From JBCCTX01 sp965263105 (GTDB taxonomy: Bacteria > Bacteroidota > Bacteroidia > J057), in NCBI GenBank assembly GCA_965263105.1, contig CBDHGL010000003.1, forward strand, positions 3,162,001 to 3,226,000: a stretch of 64,000 nucleotides of DNA, read 5' to 3'. Position 1 is the stretch's first letter. The number at the start of each line of letters is the position of its first letter. The position numbers and the translations under genes were made by a program. Below are positions 24,810 through 33,726 of the stretch, piece after piece. The notes beneath the pieces are model-generated. The model was not told the origin of the DNA and made no database searches. It saw only the letters and a program-made list of their open reading frames with translations.

Positions 24810-26927
24810 TTAAGCTGCTTCAGCAAAAGTAGTGGTCAGCTTTTGTTGAATGTCTCCAGGTACCATAGCAAACTCGCTAAACTTCCTCGTATATGTGGCC
24901 CGGCCTTGCGAGATAGAGTTGAGTTTAGAATTATATCGGTACATCTCAGCTAATGGAACCTTTGCCTTAATCTTCTGGTAATTTCCTTCATTTTCAATTC
25001 CCTCTACAATCGCCCGACGCGCTTGCAAGTCAGTCATTATATCTCCTGTGTAATCCGATGGGACCAATACTTCCAATTCATAAATAGGCTCCAGCAGCTT
25101 AGGATTAGCAGCTAAAAAGGCTTCTTTGAAAGCTTGTGCTCCTGCGATCTTGAAGGAAATTTCATTGGAGTCGACGGGGTGCATCTTGCCATCGTAGACG
25201 TAGACTACTATATCTCTTGCATAGGATCCTGTAAGGGGAGCATTTTCCATTACCTCAGTAATCCCTTTTAAAATAGCTGGCATAAAACGCTGATCTATAA
25301 CTCCTCCCACAATACAATTGCAAAAAATTAATTTGCCTCCCCAATCCAATTCTACCTCGTCCTTCTCGCGAACCTTTAGCTGAGAAGGATCTGCATAGCC
25401 TTCATAATAAGGTTGTATGTGTAAATATACTTCTGCATACTGCCCTGATCCTCCACTTTGTTTTTTGTGTTTGTAATATCCTTTTGAAACTTTTTGAATA
25501 GTCTCCCTATAGGAAATTCGAGGCTGCTCATACTGTGTTTTCACCCCGTGGAGGTTTTCCAGAGTCCAGTTTATAGCTTCCAGATGAAGCTCTCCCTGGC
25601 CATGCAAAAGGGTTTGTTTGAGTTCCCGAGCGTACTCGATTTTTAAGGTGGGATCACTTTGGGTGATCTTTTGTAAAGCCATAGCCATTTTTTCCTCTTC
25701 TTTCTGATTTTTGGCTTGGATGGCCTTCCTGACGCGTGCCTCTGGAAAGACAATAGGCTCTACTTCCGTTGAGTCTCCTTTATTCCTAAGAGTTTGGTTA
25801 TTGTAGGTATTTTTAAATTTAACAGTAGCACCGATATCTCCTGCACTGAGCTTATCTACAGCTGTGCGATTTCGTCCATCTACAACATAGAGCTGGTTTA
25901 TCTTTCCTGAAACTGAATTGGAAATATTGGTAAGCTCCATCCCTGCACGAACCTCCCCGGAGCAGACTTTAAAATAACTCATCGCCCCAGTGTGCTTTTC
26001 ATGTGAGGCTTTGAATACAAAAAGGGTAGTTTCTTTATCATCTATATGGATGGGCTGGCCTTTGGTGCATCTTTCTGGCCCCATATCGGCTGCTGTTGGC
26101 GCTACATTCCCCAGGAAGCCCATCAACCTTCCACTTCCCATATTTTGGCTGGCGGAGAGGCAAAACAAGGGAAATAAGTCCCTTTTCAACATACCGATTC
26201 GTAATCCTTTACGCATTTCGTCCTCGTCTAATTCTCCCTTCTCAAAAAATAATTCCATCAAGGACTCATCATTTTCCGCTGCTGCTTCGACCAGTATATT
26301 GTGCAACTCTTGTGCTTTCTCCAACTCCTCCTTTGGGATGGGGAGTTTCTCGGGTTTGCCTCCCTCAGGAGGAAATTTGTACATCACCATTTTGAGCAAG
26401 TCAATAATGGCATCGAAACTTTCTCCCTGATTGTAGGGATATTGGACTACAACTACTTTATTCCCGTATTGATGCCGAGTTTCCTCTACACATTTGTCAA
26501 AGTCCGATTTTGGATGATCTATTTGATTGATTACAAATATCGTGGGCTTGTTATATCGCGAAAGGTAACGCCATAGAATTTCGGTGCCTACCTCAATTCC
26601 TTGTTGGGCATTAAGCGTCATCAAGGCAGTATCTGCCACTCTAAGGGAACTGATTACTTCTCCAATAAAGTCATCGAGTCCAGGAGTATCAATGATATTA
26701 ATCTTATTCCCTCTCCATTCGGTATGGAGAATTGAGGAATAAACAGAATTTCTTCTGGATTTTTCGATGTCGTTGAAGTCAGAGGCTGTATTTCCTTCTT
26801 CAACTGTGCCCATGCGGTCCAGAACCTTGCCTTCATACATCATACATTCAGCTAAGGTGGTTTTTCCAGACTTGGAGCTTCCTACAAGGGCTATGTTTTT
26901 GATTTGGTGAGGTAAGTAAAATTTCAT
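24810..26927 (-). CDS. EF-G-like GTPase paralogue
   Basis: A 705-residue translational GTPase with full EF-G length and domains I-V. The G1 loop is GSSKSGKTT rather than the AHIDAGKTT of true EF-G; G3 is DTPGLDDF and G4 is NQID. The later domains show GSGQYAEVYLHIQP and GDIMTDLQARRAIVEG, as in EF-G domain IV and V. This fits the EF-G-2-like paralogues that coexist with canonical FusA. Start is the ATG at 26927 (MKFYLPHQIKNIALVG); an upstream in-frame ATG at 27035 would add 36 unrelated residues. Its precise role in translation is not fixed. Confidence 0.85.
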   Translation of the reverse strand: MKFYLPHQIKNIALVGSSKSGKTTLAECMMYEGKVLDRMGTVEEGNTASDFNDIEKSRRNSVYSSILHTEWRGNKINIIDTPGLDDFIGEVISSLRVADTALMTLNAQQGIEVGTEILWRYLSRYNKPTIFVINQIDHPKSDFDKCVEETRHQYGNKVVVVQYPYNQGESFDAIIDLLKMVMYKFPPEGGKPEKLPIPKEELEKAQELHNILVEAAAENDESLMELFFEKGELDEDEMRKGLRIGMLKRDLFPLFCLSASQNMGSGRLMGFLGNVAPTAADMGPERCTKGQPIHIDDKETTLFVFKASHEKHTGAMSYFKVCSGEVRAGMELTNISNSVSGKINQLYVVDGRNRTAVDKLSAGDIGATVKFKNTYNNQTLRNKGDSTEVEPIVFPEARVRKAIQAKNQKEEEKMAMALQKITQSDPTLKIEYARELKQTLLHGQGELHLEAINWTLENLHGVKTQYEQPRISYRETIQKVSKGYYKHKKQSGGSGQYAEVYLHIQPYYEGYADPSQLKVREKDEVELDWGGKLIFCNCIVGGVIDQRFMPAILKGITEVMENAPLTGSYARDIVVYVYDGKMHPVDSNEISFKIAGAQAFKEAFLAANPKLLEPIYELEVLVPSDYTGDIMTDLQARRAIVEGIENEGNYQKIKAKVPLAEMYRYNSKLNSISQGRATYTRKFSEFAMVPGDIQQKLTTTFAEAA

Positions 26928-27044
26928 AGTAACCTTTTTTAGAAAGTGGAGTGAAAAATAAAATAGGAAAAAAGCTTCAATTTTAAAAGCATCTTCTCCT
27001 TCAAGGAATTTGGAAAATGGGCTTCCTGGCTCCAAATTTGACCT

Positions 27045-28391
27045 ATGAAATATCGAATCCTCATGTTATGTTCCCGTTTCCCCTATCCACCAAGAGATGG
27101 AGGATCGATAGCTATGAATAATATGATAAAGGCTTTCCATTCGGAAGGGCATGAGGTGACGGTTTTTGCAATGAATACGCCCAAGCATTATTCTCACATT
27201 CGAGATCTTCCGGAGAAGGTCTTGGAACGGGCAGAATACCATGCGGTTGATATTAATACTTCCATCAAATGGTTGGACTTGTTGGCAAACCTCATTTTTA
27301 GTAAGCAGTCCTACCATGTTCAACGATTTAGCTCTCAGGGTTTTGCTTCAACCCTAGAGACGCTGCTGAGTGAAAAAGTATCCCAACTGGGAAAGGATAA
27401 AGAAGGAAAGAATAAAAAGAAGGGAGATGAGAAAGAACCCTATGACTTTGTCCAACTGGAGACGGCGTACATGGCAGTTTATATTCCCGTACTCAGGAAG
27501 TACCTCAAAAAGGCTAAAATCGTATTGCGTGCGCATAACATCGAACATGAGATTTGGGAAAGGCACGCAGCCAATGCCAGTTCCCCCTTTAAGCAATACT
27601 ACTATGCGGTTACCGCGGAGAGAATTAAAAAATTTGAATTGGGAATTATCCAAGACAAAGCTTCTTCTAAGAAAGTAGATGCCATTATTCCCGTCACCAA
27701 GAGAGATGAAGATTTGTTTAAAAAATTGAAGGCAGAACCACAGATTTTTGTAAGTGGCGTGGGTTTGGATTACCCCTTAATTTCCTCAAAGGAGAATAGT
27801 TTAGTACAGCAATTAGACGAGAAATATCCTACAGATACTCAGAAAGAAGCTTATCTCACTAATAGATCAAAGATGGTTTATCATATTGGTTCTATGGATT
27901 GGCAACCTAATTTGGAGGGCTTAGATTGGTTCCTAAAAAAGGTTTGGCCCAAAGTAAATAAGCGTTTTCCAGATAGCTCTTTGCACCTAGCGGGAAGAAA
28001 TATGCCCACCTATTACAGAAGTATGAAACAAGAAGGGATCGTAATAGCAGGAGAGGTTGAAGATGCCTTTGAATTTATGTTTAGTAGAGGTATTATGGTA
28101 GTCCCACTTCGGTCTGGTAGTGGCATACGTGTGAAGATTTTAGAAGGGATGGCGATGAAGCGACCGATAGTTGCTACGCCTATTGCTGTGGAAGGAATTG
28201 GGGCAAAGCATGGTCAGCACTTGCTGATTGCCGAGAGCCCTAATGAGTTTGCCAACTGTTTATCAATTTTGCTGGAAACCCCTTCTTTGGGCGAGACATT
28301 GGGGAAAAATGGAGCAGAATTAGTAAAAAAATCCTTCAACTATCGGGATCTCGCAAAAAAATTAACGGACTTTTATGCTTCTTTGAAATAG
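27045..28391 (+). CDS. Glycosyltransferase, GT4-type
   Basis: A 448-residue GT-B glycosyltransferase. MKYRILMLCSRFPYPPRDGGSIAM at the N-terminus is the usual opening for acceptor-domain GT4 proteins; IGSMDWQPNLEGLDWFL, LHLAGRNM and GEVEDAFEFMFSRGIMVVPLRSGSGIRVKILEGMAM form the donor-binding C-terminal domain with its GSGIRVKILE loop. A Lys/Glu-rich coil (about residues 110-130) is inserted in the N-terminal domain. It ends one base before the ATG of the sugar phosphate transferase, so the two are translated from one message and probably act on the same polymer. Confidence 0.88.
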   Translation: MKYRILMLCSRFPYPPRDGGSIAMNNMIKAFHSEGHEVTVFAMNTPKHYSHIRDLPEKVLERAEYHAVDINTSIKWLDLLANLIFSKQSYHVQRFSSQGFASTLETLLSEKVSQLGKDKEGKNKKKGDEKEPYDFVQLETAYMAVYIPVLRKYLKKAKIVLRAHNIEHEIWERHAANASSPFKQYYYAVTAERIKKFELGIIQDKASSKKVDAIIPVTKRDEDLFKKLKAEPQIFVSGVGLDYPLISSKENSLVQQLDEKYPTDTQKEAYLTNRSKMVYHIGSMDWQPNLEGLDWFLKKVWPKVNKRFPDSSLHLAGRNMPTYYRSMKQEGIVIAGEVEDAFEFMFSRGIMVVPLRSGSGIRVKILEGMAMKRPIVATPIAVEGIGAKHGQHLLIAESPNEFANCLSILLETPSLGETLGKNGAELVKKSFNYRDLAKKLTDFYASLK

Positions 28392-29819
28392 ATGGATAGT
28401 AGGTTGAAACTGGATAGTAAGCTAAGGCAGAGCCTGCTGTATTTGGTAGGAGATTTTATCGCTACACTTTTGACATGGAGTGCTTATGCACATCTGAGAG
28501 GAGAACTATTTGATGAAGATGGGGCTCTTCAAATCCCCATTGTAATTTTGGGGTTTATCTTAGGTGCTTATTGGGTCCTTATTTATGCTGTAGCGGGATT
28601 ATACAAGAAACCTTTTCGCCGGTCTAGGTTAGAAGAAATAATTGCCCTGTTTAAATTTACCCTATTTGGTGTAATCGCCTTCTTCTTTATTGTCGTTTTT
28701 GACACCCCTTTAGACCTAGAGAATATTCCCTATAACAGGTATAGGTATTATATGACCGTCTTTTTCCTGCTGCAGTTTTTTATTACAGCTACCATAAGAT
28801 TTAGTATTTCAACCCGAACCAATTTATTGATCAGGTCTCGGAAGCTAGGGTTTCCCACCCTATTGGTTGGCTGTCAATTAGAAGCACAGAAGATATTTCA
28901 TACGCTTGAGAACAGCAGAAGATACATGGGTTTCAAATTTGTAGGCTACCTCTGTACTACACCAGATTCTACCGATCATTTACAAGGAGAGCTCCCTAGA
29001 CTAGGTGTATTGGACGATTTGAGTAAGGTTATTGACAAGCATTTAGTCGAGGATATTATTATAGCCTTAGAAGGAAGCGAAGGTAAGTTAATTTCGCGGG
29101 TGATTGAATTGGCCGAACCCACTTCAGCGAATATTAAAATTGTTCCAGGAAGTTATGACTATATAGTAGGAAGTGCTAAGATAAGTCATATCCTAGGCGC
29201 TCCTTTAATAGAAATCTTCCCCCAGATCATATCAAACTGGGAACGGGTAGTAAAGCGTATATTTGACATTTTGGTTTCCCTGATCGCCCTTTTACTTTTA
29301 CTTCCCGTTTACCTAATAATTGCTCTGGCGGTGAAATTGGATTCTCAGGGATCTATTTTTTTTCTACAGGAAAGAATAGGGAAAGGGGGAAAACCCTTTT
29401 CAATGGTGAAGTTTAGGTCTATGTATAAGGATGCCGAAAGCCGGGGCCCTTCTCTTTCCTTTGAAGATGATCCGCGGATTACTTCGGTAGGTCGAGTGCT
29501 ACGAAAAATGAGATTAGATGAACTTCCTCAATTTTGGAATGTCCTGAAGGGAGATATGAGCATAGTAGGTCCACGACCTGAAAGACGTTTCTATATAGAT
29601 CAAATTGTAAAGGTCGCTCCTCATTATGTACATCTGCATAAAATAAGACCAGGAATTACTTCCTGGGGTCAGGTTAAATACGGTTATGCGTCTACTGTTG
29701 AAGAAATGATAGAAAGATTGACCTTCGATATTCTATATATAGAACAAATGTCTCTGGCGTTAGACATTAAAATCATGTTGTATACTTTTCTTGTAATTTT
29801 GGAAGGGAGGGGAAAGTAA
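28392..29819 (+). CDS. Polyprenyl-phosphate sugar phosphotransferase (WcaJ/PssY-like)
   Basis: A 475-residue initiating enzyme for exopolysaccharide synthesis: it loads a sugar-1-phosphate on undecaprenyl phosphate. Several membrane helices occupy residues 10-140, a nucleotide-sugar-binding-like middle follows, another helix lies near 290-312, and the conserved catalytic C-terminal domain has KFRSMYKDAE, RKMRLDELPQFWNVLKGDMSIVGPRP and GITSWGQV. It starts directly after the glycosyltransferase stop codon (TAG ATG). Coupling to a GT4 enzyme is usual in capsule or slime loci; no flippase or polymerase is in the window. Confidence 0.92.
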   Translation: MDSRLKLDSKLRQSLLYLVGDFIATLLTWSAYAHLRGELFDEDGALQIPIVILGFILGAYWVLIYAVAGLYKKPFRRSRLEEIIALFKFTLFGVIAFFFIVVFDTPLDLENIPYNRYRYYMTVFFLLQFFITATIRFSISTRTNLLIRSRKLGFPTLLVGCQLEAQKIFHTLENSRRYMGFKFVGYLCTTPDSTDHLQGELPRLGVLDDLSKVIDKHLVEDIIIALEGSEGKLISRVIELAEPTSANIKIVPGSYDYIVGSAKISHILGAPLIEIFPQIISNWERVVKRIFDILVSLIALLLLLPVYLIIALAVKLDSQGSIFFLQERIGKGGKPFSMVKFRSMYKDAESRGPSLSFEDDPRITSVGRVLRKMRLDELPQFWNVLKGDMSIVGPRPERRFYIDQIVKVAPHYVHLHKIRPGITSWGQVKYGYASTVEEMIERLTFDILYIEQMSLALDIKIMLYTFLVILEGRGK

Positions 29820-29836
29820 GGTCCAATCTTAAATAA

Positions 29837-30343
29837 CTATTTTTTCTCTCCTTCAGGTGGGGTCATGCCTAAGTCTTTCAACCTGTTTAGTACAATGGCT
29901 ACCCGATGAGCTTTGCGGAATTGGAGGATATCTTCCACCTTTAGAATGGCTCCCTTTAACTGCTCTATTTCTTCAATTTTTTCTTTGTAAACCTTATCCT
30001 CTTGCATAAGACTAAGGTCTCTCCGCAAATCCTTAATCTTTAATTCACTTTGTTGGATCTTTAAATCCAGGACCTTAAAGAGTTGGTCTTTTAATTGAGA
30101 AAGAACCATAGGTTTTTCCTGATCCTTTGAGAGTTTATATACGCGAACCAAATGTTCAATGAGTTTTTCTTTTTTCTGTTCTTGGTGGTAAAGTTGAGGC
30201 AAATCAGAATAGGAAAACTGAGAATCTAATTGCTCAGAAGGTCCTTTCTCCATAAAAAAATTCGCTCTGGAGTGACTTCCATCCTGCCCCCAGACACTTA
30301 ATTCCATTCCGGTGAGTAATATGAGGAAAAGGATACTTCTCAT
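29837..30343 (-). CDS. Secreted coiled-coil protein of unknown function
   Basis: A 168-residue protein with a signal peptide (MRSILFLILLTGMELSVWGQ, cut near residue 20). The rest is predicted almost all helical and charged, with heptad-like stretches (LYHQEQKKEKLIEHLVRVYK, IQQSELKIKDLRRDLSLMQED, KIEEIEQLKGAILKVEDIL). I do not recognise a family. It ends 17 bp from the end of the sugar transferase gene on the other strand. Confidence 0.6.
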   Translation of the reverse strand: MRSILFLILLTGMELSVWGQDGSHSRANFFMEKGPSEQLDSQFSYSDLPQLYHQEQKKEKLIEHLVRVYKLSKDQEKPMVLSQLKDQLFKVLDLKIQQSELKIKDLRRDLSLMQEDKVYKEKIEEIEQLKGAILKVEDILQFRKAHRVAIVLNRLKDLGMTPPEGEKK

Positions 30344-30510
30344 AAGTATGAATTGGGAATTTTTTCCCAGCTACTAATTATGGTGTTATAAATATTTTCT
30401 AAACGAAATATATGACTGTATATTACCTTGTTTACCTTCAATAGAGAAATATTTTGGGGAAAAATTCTATACTCCTGGGAATCAATCTCTCGATAGGTAC
30501 TAGGAACTAA

Positions 30511-30540
30511 TTTGTATTTATTTACAATAATTTAATATTG
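30511..30540 (+). promoter_or_regulatory. Candidate promoter of the TonB-dependent receptor gene
   Basis: TTTG (30511-30514), 18-bp spacer, then TAATATTG (30533-30540), one base off the Bacteroidota -7 consensus. The predicted 5' leader to the ATG at 30614 is about 65 bases. Confidence 0.35.
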
Positions 30541-30613
30541 GGACTTAGTACACTTTAAGCCATTTTTTGAAACTTGCGCATTCAATGGCTAATCCTAAAT
30601 CAAACTACTAGTT

Positions 30614-33565
30614 ATGAAACAATTACTGCCTAAGTTTTTAGGGGTATTTCTTTGCCTAATGGGCTTAGATTTTTCTGTTGTTGCACAAACGGCTACAATT
30701 AGGGGCAAAGTTACTGACGGAGAGAGCGGAGATGTCCTTTTGGGGGCTACTGTTCGGATGTTTCAGGACGGAGCGCTGAAAGGGGGGGCCTATACGGACC
30801 TCGAAGGTAGTTATACGATCAGTGCAGCTCCTGGGAACTACACGCTAATGATTTCCTACCTATCCTATATTACAGATACCCTTGAGGTAGTAGCTACAGA
30901 TGGGGAAGTCACCTTCAATGAATCAACCCTTTTTATTACCATGGAGGTGAGAGAAGACCTAAAAGTTACCATTACTGCCAAGGCTAACCAAGCATCGGAT
31001 GTGAGTCTTCTAACCAAAAAGCTAAATTCGATCAATACCATTGACGGAGTTTCGTCTGATCTTGCTGCAAGGGTAGGGGCGCCTACAGCTGCAGCAGCAA
31101 TGACCAGGGTTACAGGGGTTACGGTGGAAGGAGGGAGATATGTATACGTTCGTGGATTAGGGGACCGATACAGTTTAACTACCCTAAATAGTGCTGAAAT
31201 TCCTGGCCTAGATCCCGATAGGAATACCGTTCAGATGGATATTTTTCCTTCCAATCTGGTCGACAACATTATCGTTTATAAAAACTTTACCCCTGACTTA
31301 CCAGGGAGCTTTTCTGGTGGACTAGTCAATGTTATCACAAAGGATTTTCCCGATAAGTTTACGTTCAACCTTTCTGGATCTGCTGGCTTTAATACTCAGG
31401 CGAGTAATGAAGATCAATTTCTGTCTTACCAGACAGGAGATACGGATTGGCTAGGGTACGACGATGGAACCAGAGCCGTCCCAGATTTCGTTCAGGGCCT
31501 TCCCGGAGCTACCATCCCCAATAAGAACGTCCCCAATCTTTCAGTTGCTGATGCCCAAACCATTGCAGATGCCAGTCAGTCCTTCAATGGATCGATGTTT
31601 CCCATTATGGATAAATCAGGCTTGAATTACAACTTTCAGGCTTCTGTAGGAAACCAATTTAATATTGGTCGAGGAAACCGGCCTTTAGGATTTATTGCTA
31701 CGCTTTCGTACAGGAGTACCTACGATCACTATGTAAATGGAATTCAGCGTCGATTTAAGAATACCGATAGTACTGCTACCACCCTAAACAATGAGTTGAA
31801 TCTCCGTAGTGATGAGTCTTCCCGAAATGTGCTTTGGGGAGGCTTGGTAAAGGTTTCTTTCAAACCCAGGACCAACCACAAATTTAGTTTTAACTACATG
31901 CACAACCAGAGTGGTGAGAGTCGTGCGAATGACTTGTTTGGATCAATTCCCGAGCAGAATATCGATAATTATGAAACTAGGGTATTAGCCTATACAGAAC
32001 GCCAGTTGGATATTTACCAGCTTCAGGGAGACCATGCATTTGGGACCAAAAATGCAGAAGGAGCTATTGAGAAACCCACACTAGAGGTTGATTGGATTGT
32101 ATCCTTATCCGAATCCTTCCAGGAAGAACCCGACCTCAGGTTTTTTAGTAATGAATTTAATTTTAACCAGGATGGCCAACCTATCTATGACTTGGATATC
32201 AGTGTATATCGTGAGCCCTCCCGTTTTTACAGGGACCTTAATGAAGACAACTTAGATGCTAAATTAAACTTCAAGCTTCCTATTTCTATTTCTGAAAGGA
32301 AGGGAGCCTTTAAGTTTGGTGGGGCTTATACACGTAAGGAGAGAGACTTTAATGAAAGAAGATTTACCTTGGATACCGACTTGCGTCGTGCTCCCTACGA
32401 AGGGAATCCCGGAGCTTGGTTTACCAATGACAATATCGGCATTGATGAAATTGATACCCTTTCCAACGGTCGAATCATTGCCCGATTCAATGGGGTTTAT
32501 CAAGAAACTACCGTTCAATCAAACTCCTATGTAGGTGAACAAGAGATTTTGGGTACCTACGGAATGTTTGAACTCCCCTTGTCTGAAAAACTAAAATTTA
32601 TTGGTGGCGCGAGATTGGAAATAACTGATGCCACTGTAACTTCGGACAACCCACGTGATAGTGTGGGAGTTCTTGATAACTCTGATGTACTTCCTTCTGC
32701 CAACTTTATTTATGCCCTTCAGGAAAAGATGAATCTACGTCTGGGGTATTCCAGAACTTTGGCCAGACCCAATTTTAGGGAATTTGCTCCCTTGAGAACC
32801 TTCCCTTTTGAACGAGGAAATGAAACAGCAGGTAATCCCGATTTGGAAAGGACCCTGGTGGATAACCTGGATCTACGGTGGGAGTGGTATCCTAGAGCTA
32901 AGGAGATCATCTCGGTAAGTTTATTTTATAAAGACTTTGAGAATCCTATTGAAAAAGTCATTATTCCAGAAGAGCAAAACCTAGCATTCCGATTTGACAA
33001 TGTGCCTTCAGGAAGAGCCTTTGGAGCTGAGTTTGAGGTTCGCAAATCACTGGATTTCTTAGGAGATGTATTCTCCAATTTTGAGTTAGGGGGCAATGTT
33101 TCCCTGATTGATTCAGAAGTAGATATTAATGAAACAGAGTTGAGATTGATTCGCACGGTTGATCCCGGCCGTCCCGCCACGCGTCCGATCTTTGGACAAT
33201 CTCCCTATGTGGCGAATGCCGAATTATTGTACAACGATCCCTTAAAAGGGTCTCAGGTAAGTGTGAGTTATAACATCTGGGGAGAACGGATTGTGTTGGT
33301 AGGTGGACAGAGTGCTCCTGATGTATACGAGCAACCCCGAGGGCTGCTTAATGTCTCGATAACTCAGCGTTTTGGACCCTTTCAAGTTCGTTTGCGAGGA
33401 ACCAATTTATTAGATCCCGATTACGAGCAGATCCAAACACATGAATTCTTTAACCGAGATTCTAATGGAAATAGAATTGGAGGAAAAGGAGAAAGAGAGT
33501 ACGTTTTCCAACGATTCACCAGGGGAAGAACCTTTTCTTTGAGTCTGGCTTATAAGTTCAATTAA
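30614..33565 (+). CDS. TonB-dependent outer membrane receptor with N-terminal CarboxypepD_reg domain
   Basis: A 983-residue receptor. Signal peptide about 1-24 (cut after VVAQ); a carboxypeptidase-regulatory-like beta domain about 27-110 (ATIRGKVTDGESGDVLLGATV); plug domain about 140-240 (ARVGAPTAAAAMTRVTGVTVEGG, VYVRGLGDRYSLTTLN, FSGGLVNVITKDFP); and a 22-strand barrel to the end (LGYSRTLARPNFREFAP, C-terminal TRGRTFSLSLAYKF with terminal aromatic). The RGLGDRYSLTTLN plug type is common in proteins with unknown substrates. It is about 160 bp upstream of the giant four-repeat protein; the layout resembles a receptor and its surface partner. Confidence 0.9.
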   Translation: MKQLLPKFLGVFLCLMGLDFSVVAQTATIRGKVTDGESGDVLLGATVRMFQDGALKGGAYTDLEGSYTISAAPGNYTLMISYLSYITDTLEVVATDGEVTFNESTLFITMEVREDLKVTITAKANQASDVSLLTKKLNSINTIDGVSSDLAARVGAPTAAAAMTRVTGVTVEGGRYVYVRGLGDRYSLTTLNSAEIPGLDPDRNTVQMDIFPSNLVDNIIVYKNFTPDLPGSFSGGLVNVITKDFPDKFTFNLSGSAGFNTQASNEDQFLSYQTGDTDWLGYDDGTRAVPDFVQGLPGATIPNKNVPNLSVADAQTIADASQSFNGSMFPIMDKSGLNYNFQASVGNQFNIGRGNRPLGFIATLSYRSTYDHYVNGIQRRFKNTDSTATTLNNELNLRSDESSRNVLWGGLVKVSFKPRTNHKFSFNYMHNQSGESRANDLFGSIPEQNIDNYETRVLAYTERQLDIYQLQGDHAFGTKNAEGAIEKPTLEVDWIVSLSESFQEEPDLRFFSNEFNFNQDGQPIYDLDISVYREPSRFYRDLNEDNLDAKLNFKLPISISERKGAFKFGGAYTRKERDFNERRFTLDTDLRRAPYEGNPGAWFTNDNIGIDEIDTLSNGRIIARFNGVYQETTVQSNSYVGEQEILGTYGMFELPLSEKLKFIGGARLEITDATVTSDNPRDSVGVLDNSDVLPSANFIYALQEKMNLRLGYSRTLARPNFREFAPLRTFPFERGNETAGNPDLERTLVDNLDLRWEWYPRAKEIISVSLFYKDFENPIEKVIIPEEQNLAFRFDNVPSGRAFGAEFEVRKSLDFLGDVFSNFELGGNVSLIDSEVDINETELRLIRTVDPGRPATRPIFGQSPYVANAELLYNDPLKGSQVSVSYNIWGERIVLVGGQSAPDVYEQPRGLLNVSITQRFGPFQVRLRGTNLLDPDYEQIQTHEFFNRDSNGNRIGGKGEREYVFQRFTRGRTFSLSLAYKFN

Positions 33566-33621
33566 TCGCTTCGTTTAAGATTCCTTTATTTCAGTTTAAC
33601 ATTTTCTTAACAAGGAGGGAC

Positions 33622-33629
33622 TACCTTCG
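33622..33629 (+). promoter_or_regulatory. Weak candidate -7 element before the four-repeat gene
   Basis: TACCTTCG differs by one base from TAnnTTTG and is followed by GCGG as often seen in this phylum. A TTTC lies 15 bp before it (33603-33606); the spacing is short. It gives a leader of about 90 bases to the ATG at 33727. Confidence 0.25.
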
Positions 33630-33726
33630 CGGGTGGAGTTGGTATGTGCGTACATGAATGGAAAATTCAGAAACACTAACTATGTATCGCTCTCTATCTA
33701 TTACACTTCAAATAAACATTAATCGC

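Noticed and set aside
26096..26395. Open frames on the plus strand opposite the EF-G-like gene
   Set aside because: They are shadows of a long conserved coding region on the other strand.
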